Assembly (NCBI GenBank): GCA_902477365.1
Contig: CABSGW010000005.1
Location: forward strand, 1-25,764
Reading direction: 5' to 3'
From: an uncultured Prevotellaceae bacterium
GTDB lineage: Bacteria > Bacteroidota > Bacteroidia > Bacteroidales > Bacteroidaceae
Length of the DNA stretch: 25,764 bases
Under the pieces are notes generated by a model that had not been told where the DNA came from, searched no databases, and saw nothing but the letters and a program-made list of their open reading frames with translations. Numbering within the stretch: the stretch's first letter is position 1; every line of letters starts with the position of its first letter. Below, piece by piece: positions 1 to 7,643 of this stretch. The position numbers and the translations under genes are program-made.

Positions 1-64
1 GTCCTGCCTCGTCCTCTCCCAGTCCGCAGAACGAACATTTTTCTTTCTTGTTTTTTTTATCCAT
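1..64 (-). CDS. clpX: ClpX, ATP-dependent protease ATPase subunit (N-terminal fragment)
   Basis: Only the first 21 codons lie in the window; the gene runs off the left edge. They encode a lysine-rich start followed by a CSFCG motif at residues 10-14, the first half of the four-cysteine zinc-binding domain that ClpX uses to bind substrates and adaptors. The ATG lies one base after the clpP stop codon, so the two are almost certainly co-transcribed and translationally linked. Known role: hexameric AAA+ unfoldase that feeds substrates into ClpP. Identification rests on the short N-terminus plus its position after clpP. Confidence 0.85.
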   Translation of the reverse strand, partial: MDKKNKKEKCSFCGLGEDEAG

Positions 65-65
65 A

Positions 66-731
66 TTATTCCTTACGAGCCAGTATCCGGTCTATCATTC
101 CATAATCCAATGCTTCTTGCGAAGTCATCCAGTAATCACGGTCCGAATCATTCCATACTTTTTCAAAATCAGTATGCGAATGATTGGCTATGATGGTATA
201 TAACTCCTTCTTCAGTTTCTGAATCTCCCGTGCTGTAATCTCTATATCCGAAGCTTGTCCTTGTGCGCCTCCCATGGGTTGATGTATCATCACCCGGCTA
301 TGAGTCAACGCAGAACGTTTGCCTTCGGCACCAGCCACCAACAACACTGCAGCCATCGAAGCAGCCATACCGGTACAGATAGTAGCCACATTGCTGCTAA
401 TGAACTGCATGGTATCGTAAATACCTAAACCGGCATACACAGATCCACCTGGTGAATTGATGTAAATAGAAATATCCTTACTCGGATCACACGAATCCAA
501 ATAAAGCAACTGAGCCTGTAATGTATTGGCTGTGTAATCATCGATGGGAGTACCTAAAAAGATAATACGATCCATCATTAAACGCGAAAAGACATCCATC
601 TGAGTCACGTTCAACTGGCGTTCTTCCAAAATATATGGATTGAGATATTGATTCTGACTTTTTATTACATCGTCAAGAACCATACTGTTCACTCCCATAT
701 GGTGTGTGGCAAATTTTCTAAAATCGTCCAT
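66..731 (-). CDS. clpP: ClpP, ATP-dependent Clp protease proteolytic subunit
   Basis: A cytoplasmic serine protease that forms the tetradecameric chamber of ClpXP. The 221-residue length fits the family, with a short propeptide-like N-terminus. The catalytic triad is visible: Ser125 in GMAAS, His150 in MIHQP, and Asp199 in DRDYW, with the same spacing as E. coli ClpP (Ser97-His122-Asp171). INSPGGSVYAG (91-101) is the substrate-strand and oxyanion region. It sits between tig upstream and clpX downstream, the usual order. No TAnnTTTG promoter was found in the 161 bases before it, so it may be read from the tig promoter through the intergenic hairpin. Confidence 0.97.
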   Translation of the reverse strand: MDDFRKFATHHMGVNSMVLDDVIKSQNQYLNPYILEERQLNVTQMDVFSRLMMDRIIFLGTPIDDYTANTLQAQLLYLDSCDPSKDISIYINSPGGSVYAGLGIYDTMQFISSNVATICTGMAASMAAVLLVAGAEGKRSALTHSRVMIHQPMGGAQGQASDIEITAREIQKLKKELYTIIANHSHTDFEKVWNDSDRDYWMTSQEALDYGMIDRILARKE

Positions 732-774
732 TTCTTATATTGCTTACGGTTAATATGAATGGGGATTTAAAACA

Positions 775-840
775 GGAGAGGCACCTGAACGAAACGTTTA
801 TCCCCACATAAATTGTGGAATTAGGTTCAAAAGCCTCTCC
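775..840 (-). other. Long hairpin in the tig-clpP intergenic region
   Basis: Outer arms GGAGAGGC (775-782) and GCCTCTCC (833-840) are perfectly complementary. Inside them a second pairing block (TGAAC with GTTCA) and an inner TCCCCACA/TGTGG-type pairing extend the stem. On the minus strand the structure is followed by TGTTTT about 40 bases before clpP. It could be the tig terminator, an attenuator, or a leader element of clpP mRNA. The sequence alone does not decide. Confidence 0.6.
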
Positions 841-892
841 TTCTTTAATATCCTCTGGTATTTTTTACAGAGGTGCTGAATAAAGCTTGTTT

Positions 893-2244
893 TTAAGCAA
901 ACATCTTGTTGAAATCGTCAATAGACACCGACTTGTGATCAAGCTTCACTGTATTCTTAAATACAGCAGTCAGTTTCTTGTCTATGCAACGAGCAACCAA
1001 TCCGTCAATTTGCTCTTTTTTCTTCAGCATCTCAGCAGCATAGTTCTCAATCAGTTCTTCAGGAGCATTCATCATGCCATACTGTGCAAACTGGAATCGA
1101 GTGGCTTCTTTTGCTGTTTCTTTGATATCAGCATCATCAACCTTTATGCCATTAGCTTCGACCAACTGTTCTTTAATCAAATGCCATGTCAATTCTTCAA
1201 TGCTCTTAGCATAGTTTTCTTCGACATACTGAGCACCTTTATCCTGGTTGTTAGCCAACATTATTTTCTTTAACAATACGTCAGGAAACTCCAGCGTTCC
1301 GATTTTGCTTACCAAATGGGTGCGAGCATCAAGCAACAGTTTGTAATCGCTGTCAGCCACATACTGTTCACCCAAATTTTCTTTTATTTTTGCGCGGAAC
1401 TCTTCTTCGCTTGTAACAGTGCCTTCGCCGAATACCTGATCGAAGATTGTTTGATTCAACTCAGCCGGAGCAAAACGTGTAATTTCAGTTACCTGGAAAC
1501 TAAAGTCACCACTATGTGCCTCAATTTCGGCTTTATCTATTTTCAACAATGCTGCTATTTCAGTTTCATTGCCTTCATATGCTTTTGAAGGATTGAAAGT
1601 CAGCACGTCATTCACCTTACATCCGTCAAACAATGCTTTTTGTTCATCGTTTTTCATGTAATCAGGCATCATAACGGTATTTTCAATCTGGATACCATCC
1701 TCTTTCGGGCTACCGGTTTCGTCCAACTCTGCCAACACACCTTTCAACATGTCTTTGGATTCGTAGCTATCCACTTTTTCGTAGCTGCCGGCACGCTGTG
1801 TATACATTTTGATTTGGTTGTCCACCATCTCATCACTTACTTCGATATCGTAGTAAGCCAAGGTATCTTCTGCACCGATTTCAGCTTTAAATTCAGGAGC
1901 CAAAGCGATATCAAACACAAACTCCAGTTCGTCTTGCGTTGCAATATCCAGCGGTTGTTGCTTATCGCTAGGCAATGGTTCACCCAACATATTCACTTTA
2001 TTCTCCTTGATGTATTCGAATATTTTTTCAGAAAGCAGTTTGTTTACTTCCTCAGCCTTTGCCTCTGTACATACATTTTCTTAACAAGCCCCATAGGAAC
2101 TTTGCCAGGACGGAATCCCGGCATATTAGCTCTTTGACGGAATGTTTTCAGAGTTTTCTCTACTCTATCCTGATAATCAGCCTTCTCCATCTTTATGGTA
2201 AGAAGCGCAGTCACCTTGTCTACGTTTTCTAATGAAATATTCAT
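893..2244 (-). pseudogene. tig: Trigger factor (ribosome-associated chaperone), interrupted by a one-base frameshift
   Basis: The N-terminal part (from 2244) carries the ribosome-docking signature GFRPGKVP at residues 43-50. It loses frame after MY (residues 57-58) and stops at 2044. A second frame continues immediately with KAEEVNKLLSEK and runs through the PPIase and C-terminal chaperone domains to 893. Adding one G to the coding strand between positions 2071 and 2070 turns the junction into MYGTEAKAEEVNK, matching the family's MYG-x4-AEE spacing. It also gives a 450-residue protein, the normal length. No other defect was seen. A sequencing or assembly error and a real mutation are both possible. 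As written, only a 66-residue N-terminal fragment would be made. tig is usually dispensable, so a true loss is tolerable. Confidence 0.9.
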
Positions 2245-2298
2245 CTAAAACTTACTTTATATTTGAGTTATTATTAAATTGCATCTTTCAACGGCTTG

Positions 2299-2330
2299 CA
2301 AAAATAGTATTTTCCTTCCAATTATTCAAA
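2299..2330 (-). promoter_or_regulatory. Promoter for tig (Bacteroidetes type)
   Basis: On the minus strand TTTG (2330-2327) is followed after exactly 20 bases by TATTTTTG (2306-2299), matching the TTTG / TAnnTTTG -33/-7 pattern of Bacteroides. The predicted start of transcription lies about 45-50 bases before the tig ATG at 2244. Confidence 0.75.
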
Positions 2331-2367
2331 CTACTCCTTCATTTTATTTAGTTACACTAGATTTCAG

Positions 2368-2387
2368 AAAAACAGACTGGGCTGTTT
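2368..2387 (-). terminator. Putative terminator after lptB
   Basis: On the minus strand AAACAG, a 6-base loop and CTGTTT are followed by further T residues (TTC). The stem is only 6 bp, but the T-run and the position about 70 bases after the lptB stop and before the tig promoter fit a weak intrinsic terminator. Confidence 0.45.
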
Positions 2388-2455
2388 GGAAAAACGAAAA
2401 GGGCATCTAATACGAACGGACTGGGCATGAAAACGGTAGGATATAACAACAGTCA

Positions 2456-3262
2456 CTATCCATTCTCTGTCCGCAGACGGTCAAGCGACTGAAAGTCTTT
2501 CTTACGCAACTTGAAGCTGTTGGTCAAATATTTGTCGCGCACGGTCTGATTGGCAGCTAACTCTTCCGGAGTTCCTTGGAACAGGATGCGTCCTTCAAAC
2601 AACAAATAAGCCCGGTCTGTTACACAAAGGGTCTCTTCCACATTATGGTCTGTTATCAAAATACCAATATTGCGATCTTTCAACTTCCACACAATATATT
2701 GGATATCTTCAACAGCTATAGGGTCAACACCGGCAAAAGGTTCGTCCAACATAATGAACTTGGGGTCAATAGCCAGACAACGTGCTATCTCGGTACGTCG
2801 ACGCTCTCCACCCGAAAGCTGGTCACCCAAGTTCTTGCGTACTTTCTGCAACCGGAATTCAGCCAAAAGACTTTCCAGTTTTTCCTGTTGATATTCTTTT
2901 GGTTTCCCCGTCATCTCAAGCACAGAAGCAATATTATCCTCTACAGTCATCTTTCTGAAAACAGAAGCCTCTTGCGCCAAATAACCAATACCACTCTGTG
3001 CACGTTTATATACAGGAAAGTCCGTTATCTCTTGGTCGTTCAAGAAAATCCGGCCTCCATTGGGAACAACCAAACCGGTTGTCATATAAAATGAGGTAGT
3101 CTTCCCTGCTCCGTTTGGGCCCAACAGCCCTACAATCTCTCCCTGTTTTACATCAAATGAAACATCATTGACAACAGTACGTTTTCCATACCTCTTGACT
3201 AGTGATTCTGTTCGGAGAACCATGGTTTCATTTGCAGCTACAGACGTCTCTTCTGGTGTCAT
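2456..3262 (-). CDS. lptB: LptB, LPS export ABC transporter ATPase
   Basis: ATPase that powers lipopolysaccharide extraction by the LptB2FG complex at the inner membrane. In the 268-residue product: Walker A GPNGAGKTT (48-56), Q-loop Gln97, signature LSGGERRR (149-156, the LptB-typical form), Walker B FIMLDEP (169-175, catalytic Glu174) and switch His206. The usual family N-terminus aligns with MVLRTESLVKRYG, that is Met14 (start at 3223). The listed start adds 13 residues. A TATTTTTG box at 3290-3283 leaves room for either. The gene is divergent from mlaE. The C-terminal tail past residue 245, rich in K and R, is typical of the Bacteroidetes version. Confidence 0.94.
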   Translation of the reverse strand: MTPEETSVAANETMVLRTESLVKRYGKRTVVNDVSFDVKQGEIVGLLGPNGAGKTTSFYMTTGLVVPNGGRIFLNDQEITDFPVYKRAQSGIGYLAQEASVFRKMTVEDNIASVLEMTGKPKEYQQEKLESLLAEFRLQKVRKNLGDQLSGGERRRTEIARCLAIDPKFIMLDEPFAGVDPIAVEDIQYIVWKLKDRNIGILITDHNVEETLCVTDRAYLLFEGRILFQGTPEELAANQTVRDKYLTNSFKLRKKDFQSLDRLRTENG

Positions 3263-3282
3263 ACAAACTTTTTATTTATGCG

Positions 3283-3290
3283 CAAAAATA
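3283..3290 (-). promoter_or_regulatory. Putative -7 box for lptB
   Basis: TATTTTTG on the minus strand (3290-3283) matches TAnnTTTG and lies about 20 bases before the first possible lptB start at 3262. No convincing -33 element was seen. Confidence 0.5.
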
Positions 3291-3363
3291 CAACATTTGA
3301 GGTTAAAAAAAGGCATCAATACAAAAACTATTCAGAAAAGGCGAGTTTTTAACGGGAATTCAC

Positions 3364-3371
3364 TACTTTTG
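3364..3371 (+). promoter_or_regulatory. Putative -7 box for mlaE-mlaF
   Basis: TACTTTTG fits TAnnTTTG and lies 23 bases before the mlaE ATG, leaving a leader of roughly 15-20 bases. The -33 region has no clear TTTG. Confidence 0.5.
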
Positions 3372-3394
3372 CCCACACAAATAGAACGAAACTT

Positions 3395-4141
3395 ATGCTT
3401 ATTCACTCGTGCCTCGTTTCATTGGGGCGATACCTACAGCTAATGGGGCGTACATTCTCGCGTCCAGAGCGAATGCGAATGTTCATGAAACAATACAGTA
3501 AGGAGATGTACCAACTAGGTGTAAACTCCATCGGCATTGTGCTTTTAATTTCATTTTTCATTGGCGCGGTTATCTGTATCCAGATAAAACTAAACATACA
3601 AAGTGTATGGATGCCCCATTGGGTATCGGGTTATACGACACGCGAAATCATGTTATTGGAATTTTCAAGTTCTATTATGTGTTTGATTTTATCAGGTAAA
3701 GTAGGTTCTAACATTGCGTCTGAAATAGGCACAATGCGTGTCACACAACAAATTGACGCACTGGAAATTATGGGAGTAAATTCTGCCAATTTCCTGATAC
3801 TTCCCAAAATTATGGGACTGGTGACAATGATTCCTTTATTGGTAATATTCAGCATAGGAGCTGGTGGTGTGGGAGCTTATGCCACCGCATACATCGGTCA
3901 TATTATTACGGCATCAGACCTGACTGCAGGCATGCAGCACCAGTTCAACCAATGGTTCGTATGGGCAGGTATCATTAAATCCTTGTTTTTTGCATTCATT
4001 ATCTCCAGCGTATCGGCATTCTATGGATACACGGTAGAGGGTGGGTCTTTTGATGTAGGAAAGGCCAGTACCAATGCAGTTGTATCAAGCAGTATGCTGA
4101 TTCTCTTTTCCGATTTATTCCTTACTCAACTTTTATCCTAA
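3395..4141 (+). CDS. mlaE: MlaE-type ABC transporter permease (phospholipid transport)
   Basis: Inner-membrane permease of the Mla pathway, which moves phospholipids between inner and outer membranes to keep lipid asymmetry. The 248-residue product has several hydrophobic helices (about 42-65, 85-105, 135-170 and 187-211) and the diagnostic MlaE block from SGKVGSNIASEIGTMR (100-115) to QQIDALEIMGV (118-128). It overlaps mlaF by one base (TAATG), so translation is coupled. No MCE-domain (MlaD) gene follows here; if there is a partner it is elsewhere. The start at 3395 is the ATG just after the promoter box, and the N-terminus is otherwise of normal length. Confidence 0.93.
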   Translation: MLIHSCLVSLGRYLQLMGRTFSRPERMRMFMKQYSKEMYQLGVNSIGIVLLISFFIGAVICIQIKLNIQSVWMPHWVSGYTTREIMLLEFSSSIMCLILSGKVGSNIASEIGTMRVTQQIDALEIMGVNSANFLILPKIMGLVTMIPLLVIFSIGAGGVGAYATAYIGHIITASDLTAGMQHQFNQWFVWAGIIKSLFFAFIISSVSAFYGYTVEGGSFDVGKASTNAVVSSSMLILFSDLFLTQLLS

Positions 4142-4911
4142 TGATAGAACTTCAAGCTTTATACAAATCATTTGGCGCTAAAGAGGTGCTGAAGGATATT
4201 AACACCACATTCGAAAACGGAAAAACGAATTTGATAATCGGACAAAGTGGATCTGGAAAGACGGTGCTGATGAAATGTATTGTAGGACTTTTTGAACCAA
4301 CCTCTGGAAACGTATTGTACGACGGACGTGATTTTGTGGTGATGAGCAAGAAAGAACGTACCATGATACGCCGCGAAATGGGTATGATTTTCCAAAATGC
4401 CGCACTGTTCGATTCAATGAGTGTGTTAGAAAATGTAATGTTCCCCCTCGATATGTTTTCAACAGATTCTTACAAAGAACGGGTTAAACGTGCACAATTT
4501 TGTTTAGATCGCGTCAACCTGTCGGATGCAGGGAGCAAATTCCCAGGAGAAATCAGTGGTGGTATGCAAAAGCGTGTTGCCATAGCACGAGCCATAGCAA
4601 TGAATCCTCAATATCTGTTTTGTGACGAACCGAACTCCGGATTAGACCCCAAAACCTCACTGGTGATAGACGAACTGATACATGGAATCACAAAAGATTT
4701 CAATATGACCACTATCATCAACACGCACGACATGAATTCCGTAATGGGTATTGGCGAAAAAATTCTTTATATCCACGAAGGTAGAAAAGAATGGGAAGGT
4801 AACAAAGATCAGATTATGACCTCAACCAACACACAACTGAACAATTTCATTTTTGCATCCGATCTTTTCAGAAAAGTCAAAGACGTAGAAATGCACGAAA
4901 GCAAAGTATAA
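4141..4911 (+). CDS. mlaF: MlaF-type ABC transporter ATPase (phospholipid transport)
   Basis: ATPase partner of MlaE. In 256 residues: Walker A GQSGSGKT (34-41), Q-loop Gln85 in MIFQNAALFDS, signature ISGGMQKR (138-145, the GGM form typical of MlaF rather than LptB), Walker B LFCDEP (159-164) and switch His196 in NTHDM. The gene overlaps mlaE by one base and ends four bases before a strong hairpin shared with the convergent lipoprotein gene. ATPase subunits can be confused between systems, but the neighbour and the signature form fix the assignment. Confidence 0.93.
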   Translation: MIELQALYKSFGAKEVLKDINTTFENGKTNLIIGQSGSGKTVLMKCIVGLFEPTSGNVLYDGRDFVVMSKKERTMIRREMGMIFQNAALFDSMSVLENVMFPLDMFSTDSYKERVKRAQFCLDRVNLSDAGSKFPGEISGGMQKRVAIARAIAMNPQYLFCDEPNSGLDPKTSLVIDELIHGITKDFNMTTIINTHDMNSVMGIGEKILYIHEGRKEWEGNKDQIMTSTNTQLNNFIFASDLFRKVKDVEMHESKV

Positions 4912-4914
4912 AAA

Positions 4915-4943
4915 ATGGCGTATGCTCTTATTGCATACGCCAT
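4915..4943. terminator. Bidirectional terminator between mlaF and the convergent lipoprotein gene
   Basis: ATGGCGTATGC (4915-4925) and GCATACGCCAT (4933-4943) form a perfect 11-bp stem with a 7-base loop. T-rich sequence follows on the plus strand (ATATTTT) and a T-run on the minus strand. The last sense codons and the stop of the minus-strand gene lie inside the hairpin. Confidence 0.88.
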
Positions 4944-5329
4944 ATATTTTCACTATAACACATCGGTATAACCACTTCTTCGCTTCGTCCACTTGTATAT
5001 TTCAACCTCAAATAAACTTCTGCCGAAAGTCCATCTGTTGTAAGATCTTCTCGAATCAACTCAACAGTTCGTATACCTCCGTTTTCTTCTTTCTCTCGTG
5101 CAATAAACTGCTTTACCAGAAGTTTCATTTGTTCTCGAAATTCCTTAGGTGCATTGTCGCATGAAAGCATTCCGTCAACATACTTATCATATTGTCCTTT
5201 GATTAGCATCGTATAATAAGAAACAGCTGCTGTTCCAGCTTGTCTTAAATGCTTATCTTGCTTACATCCTGATAAGAGAAAACCGAAACCGCCTATCACG
5301 ACCAACGAAAAAACGAGATATTTCCTCAT
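4928..5329 (-). CDS. Small lipoprotein of unknown function, downstream of der
   Basis: About 133 residues. A signal peptide with a hydrophobic core ends in a lipobox LLSGC, so the mature protein should be lipid-anchored and exported. The rest is a single small domain with mixed helices and strands ending in EEVVIPMCYSENIWRM. That tail recalls small NTF2/DUF4878-like lipoproteins whose last strands are VPM...W, but this is a weak likeness and no function is assigned. Start: the ATG at 5329 overlaps the der stop as TGATG; a GTG one codon upstream (5332) is also possible. It should be translated by coupling to der. Its stop codon lies in the loop of the terminator shared with mlaF. Confidence 0.8.
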   Translation of the reverse strand: MRKYLVFSLVVIGGFGFLLSGCKQDKHLRQAGTAAVSYYTMLIKGQYDKYVDGMLSCDNAPKEFREQMKLLVKQFIAREKEENGGIRTVELIREDLTTDGLSAEVYLRLKYTSGRSEEVVIPMCYSENIWRMQ

Positions 5330-6642
5330 CACTTCTGACGAATGAATACATTAATGGGAGTACCACTAAAATTCCAACGTTCACGAATTTTATTTTCCAA
5401 GAAACGCCGATAAGGCTCCCGAACATATTGCGGTAAGTTTGCAAAGAATACAAACGATGGAATTTGTGTATTTGGCAACTGAGTGCAATATTTAATTTTA
5501 ATATATTTTCCTTTGATCGAGGGAGGAGGATATGCTTCAATTAAAGGCAACATCTCCTCATTTAGTTTGGCAGTAGAAATACGTGCTTTACGATTTTCAT
5601 AAACTTCTTTAGCCGTCTCAAGAACTTTAAAAATACGTTGCTTGGTCAGTGCCGATCCAAAAATAATGGGAAAATCATCAAAAGGCGCCATACGACTACG
5701 AATTGCAGCTTCGAATGTTTTCATTACAGTAGTGGTCTTATCCTCTACCAAATCCCATTTATTGACAACAGCAACCAAACTTTTCTGATTTTTCTGAATC
5801 AATTGGAAAATATTCATATCTTGCGCTTCAATACCGCGCGTCGCATCAATCATCAGAATACATACATCTGAATATTCAATGGCACGTATGGAACGCATTA
5901 CAGAATAATATTCAAGGTCTTCAACCACTTTATTTTTCTTACGGATCCCTGCTGTATCAACTAAATAAAAATCAAAGCCGAACTTATCATACCGTGTATA
6001 GATAGAATCCCTCGTTGTACCAGCTATATCTGTTACAATATTTCGTTCCTCGCCAATAAAAGCGTTGATCAGACTACTCTTTCCTGCATTTGGGCGGCCA
6101 ACAACAGCAAAACGAGGTATTTCTTCATCTAAATCTACGGGCTTGTCGTCTCCTAATTTCTCAATGATCAAATCCAGCAAATCCCCTGTTCCACTACCTG
6201 TTGCCGAAGATATACAAATGGGCTCTCCCAGCCCTAAAGAATAAAACTCAGCAGCATTGTATATCAAATCGTTATTATCGGTCTTATTAGAAACCAAAAC
6301 AACCGGAGTTTTTGAACGACGTAAAATAGATGCTACTTCTTCATCCAAATCAGTCACTCCATTACGGACATCGACCAAAAATAAAATAACATCGGCTTCC
6401 TCTGCGGCAAGAAGTACCTGTTTACGGATTTCTCCTTCAAAAATATCATCAGAGTTGACAACCCAACCTCCTGTATCTACAACGGAAAATTCACGTCCGT
6501 TCCACTCTGACTTACCATATTGACGATCACGCGTTGTCCCAGCTTCGTCACTAACAATAGCTTGACGCGTCTTTGTCAAACGGTTAAACAAGGTAGATTT
6601 TCCTACATTAGGCCGCCCCACAATGGCTACTAAATTTCCCAT
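5329..6642 (-). CDS. der: Der (EngA), double-domain GTPase for 50S ribosome assembly
   Basis: 437 residues with two tandem G domains. Domain 1 has GRPNVGKST (9-17), DTGG (56-59) and NKTD (119-122). Domain 2 has GRPNAGKSS (182-190), DTAG (229-232) and NKWD (294-297). A C-terminal KH-like domain covers about 350-437. Known role: late 50S subunit maturation in the cytoplasm. It follows era by 42 bases and overlaps the next gene. All motifs are intact and the length is normal. Confidence 0.97.
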   Translation of the reverse strand: MGNLVAIVGRPNVGKSTLFNRLTKTRQAIVSDEAGTTRDRQYGKSEWNGREFSVVDTGGWVVNSDDIFEGEIRKQVLLAAEEADVILFLVDVRNGVTDLDEEVASILRRSKTPVVLVSNKTDNNDLIYNAAEFYSLGLGEPICISSATGSGTGDLLDLIIEKLGDDKPVDLDEEIPRFAVVGRPNAGKSSLINAFIGEERNIVTDIAGTTRDSIYTRYDKFGFDFYLVDTAGIRKKNKVVEDLEYYSVMRSIRAIEYSDVCILMIDATRGIEAQDMNIFQLIQKNQKSLVAVVNKWDLVEDKTTTVMKTFEAAIRSRMAPFDDFPIIFGSALTKQRIFKVLETAKEVYENRKARISTAKLNEEMLPLIEAYPPPSIKGKYIKIKYCTQLPNTQIPSFVFFANLPQYVREPYRRFLENKIRERWNFSGTPINVFIRQK

Positions 6643-6684
6643 ATTCCTTTTATTATTTTGTACCTCACGGCAGATTATATTTGT

Positions 6685-7572
6685 TTAATTAAGATTATAT
6701 CCAAAACCGGACAACTCCTTGTCTGAGCTTCTCCAGTCTTTATCAACCTTTACGAAAGTCTCTAAGTAAATTGTTTTTTGAAAAAAGCGTTCCAACGATT
6801 TTCGCGCTTCTGTAGAAACTTTCTTCAAAGCCACACCTTTATGTCCAATAATAATGCCCTTTTGACTTTCCCGCTCAACATAAATAACGGCATTGATATA
6901 AATTCGTTTTTCTTCCTCTTTAAATTGTTCAACGACCACCTCTACGGCATAAGGAATTTCCTTATCATAATACAATAGGATTTTCTCGCGTATAATTTCT
7001 GTGACAAAGAAACGTGCAGGCTTATCCGTCCATTGATCTTTACCAAAATAGGGCGGAGAATCTGGTAATAACTCTTTTATTCGATTTAAGACAGGATCTA
7101 TATTAAACTTTGCCTGCGCCGAAACCGGATAAATCTCTGCTTTCGGGAGCTTTTCATGCCATTTATCCACTAAAGTCGTCAAGTCGGCTTGATTACTCAG
7201 GTCTATTTTATTAATGAGAACTAACACTGGAATATGATCCATATTGGCTACCTTCTGCAAGAACTCATTATTTTTATCCGGATTTTCCACCACATCAGTC
7301 ACATATACCAACACATCCGCATCTTGCAATGCCGATTCTGAAAAAGCCAACATTGATTCTTGCAACTTATAATTAGGCTTTAACACTCCCGGTGTATCAG
7401 AGAATACAATCTGCATCTCTGGAGTATTCAAAATACCCATAATGCGATGTCTCGTTGTCTGTGCCTTAAATGTAGCAATAGAAATCCGTTCACCAACGAA
7501 AAGATTCATCAGTGTAGACTTCCCTACATTAGGATTCCCCACAATATTTACAAAACCAGCCTTATGTCCCAT
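6685..7572 (-). CDS. era: Era, GTPase for 16S rRNA processing / 30S assembly
   Basis: 295 residues: G1 GNPNVGKST (12-20), effector region near TTRHRIMGI (39-47), DTPG (59-62), NKID (121-124), G5 VSAQ (150-153), then a KH RNA-binding domain with GXXG loop GHKG (243-246). Known role: binds the 3' end of 16S rRNA and checks small-subunit maturation. The third base of the usual GRPNVGKS motif encodes Asn rather than Arg (GNPN), which is common in this phylum. A strong terminator-like hairpin lies about 20 bases before the start, so its level may depend on read-through or on a promoter not recognised here. Confidence 0.96.
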   Translation of the reverse strand: MGHKAGFVNIVGNPNVGKSTLMNLFVGERISIATFKAQTTRHRIMGILNTPEMQIVFSDTPGVLKPNYKLQESMLAFSESALQDADVLVYVTDVVENPDKNNEFLQKVANMDHIPVLVLINKIDLSNQADLTTLVDKWHEKLPKAEIYPVSAQAKFNIDPVLNRIKELLPDSPPYFGKDQWTDKPARFFVTEIIREKILLYYDKEIPYAVEVVVEQFKEEEKRIYINAVIYVERESQKGIIIGHKGVALKKVSTEARKSLERFFQKTIYLETFVKVDKDWRSSDKELSGFGYNLN

Positions 7573-7590
7573 AGCATATACTTTTTAGAC

Positions 7591-7618
7591 AAAAAAACGC
7601 ACCTACCAGCGATGCGTT
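7591..7618 (-). terminator. Intrinsic terminator between fabH and era
   Basis: On the minus strand AACGCATC (7618-7611), a 7-base loop and GGTGCGTT (7603-7596) form an 8-bp stem with one G-U pair, followed at once by a run of Ts to 7591. This is a textbook intrinsic terminator. It lies about 26 bases after the fabH stop and about 20 before the era ATG. Confidence 0.82.
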
Positions 7619-7643
7619 CTTAAGTACTATTTGTTTGATCTCT

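Noticed and set aside
2044..2100. Programmed frameshift in tig
   Set aside because: No slippery heptamer was seen at the junction, and the family has no known frameshifting; one lost base restores a normal protein.
1640..2137. 165-codon open frame opposite tig
   Set aside because: It is antisense to clear trigger factor coding sequence on the other strand and its product has no family features.
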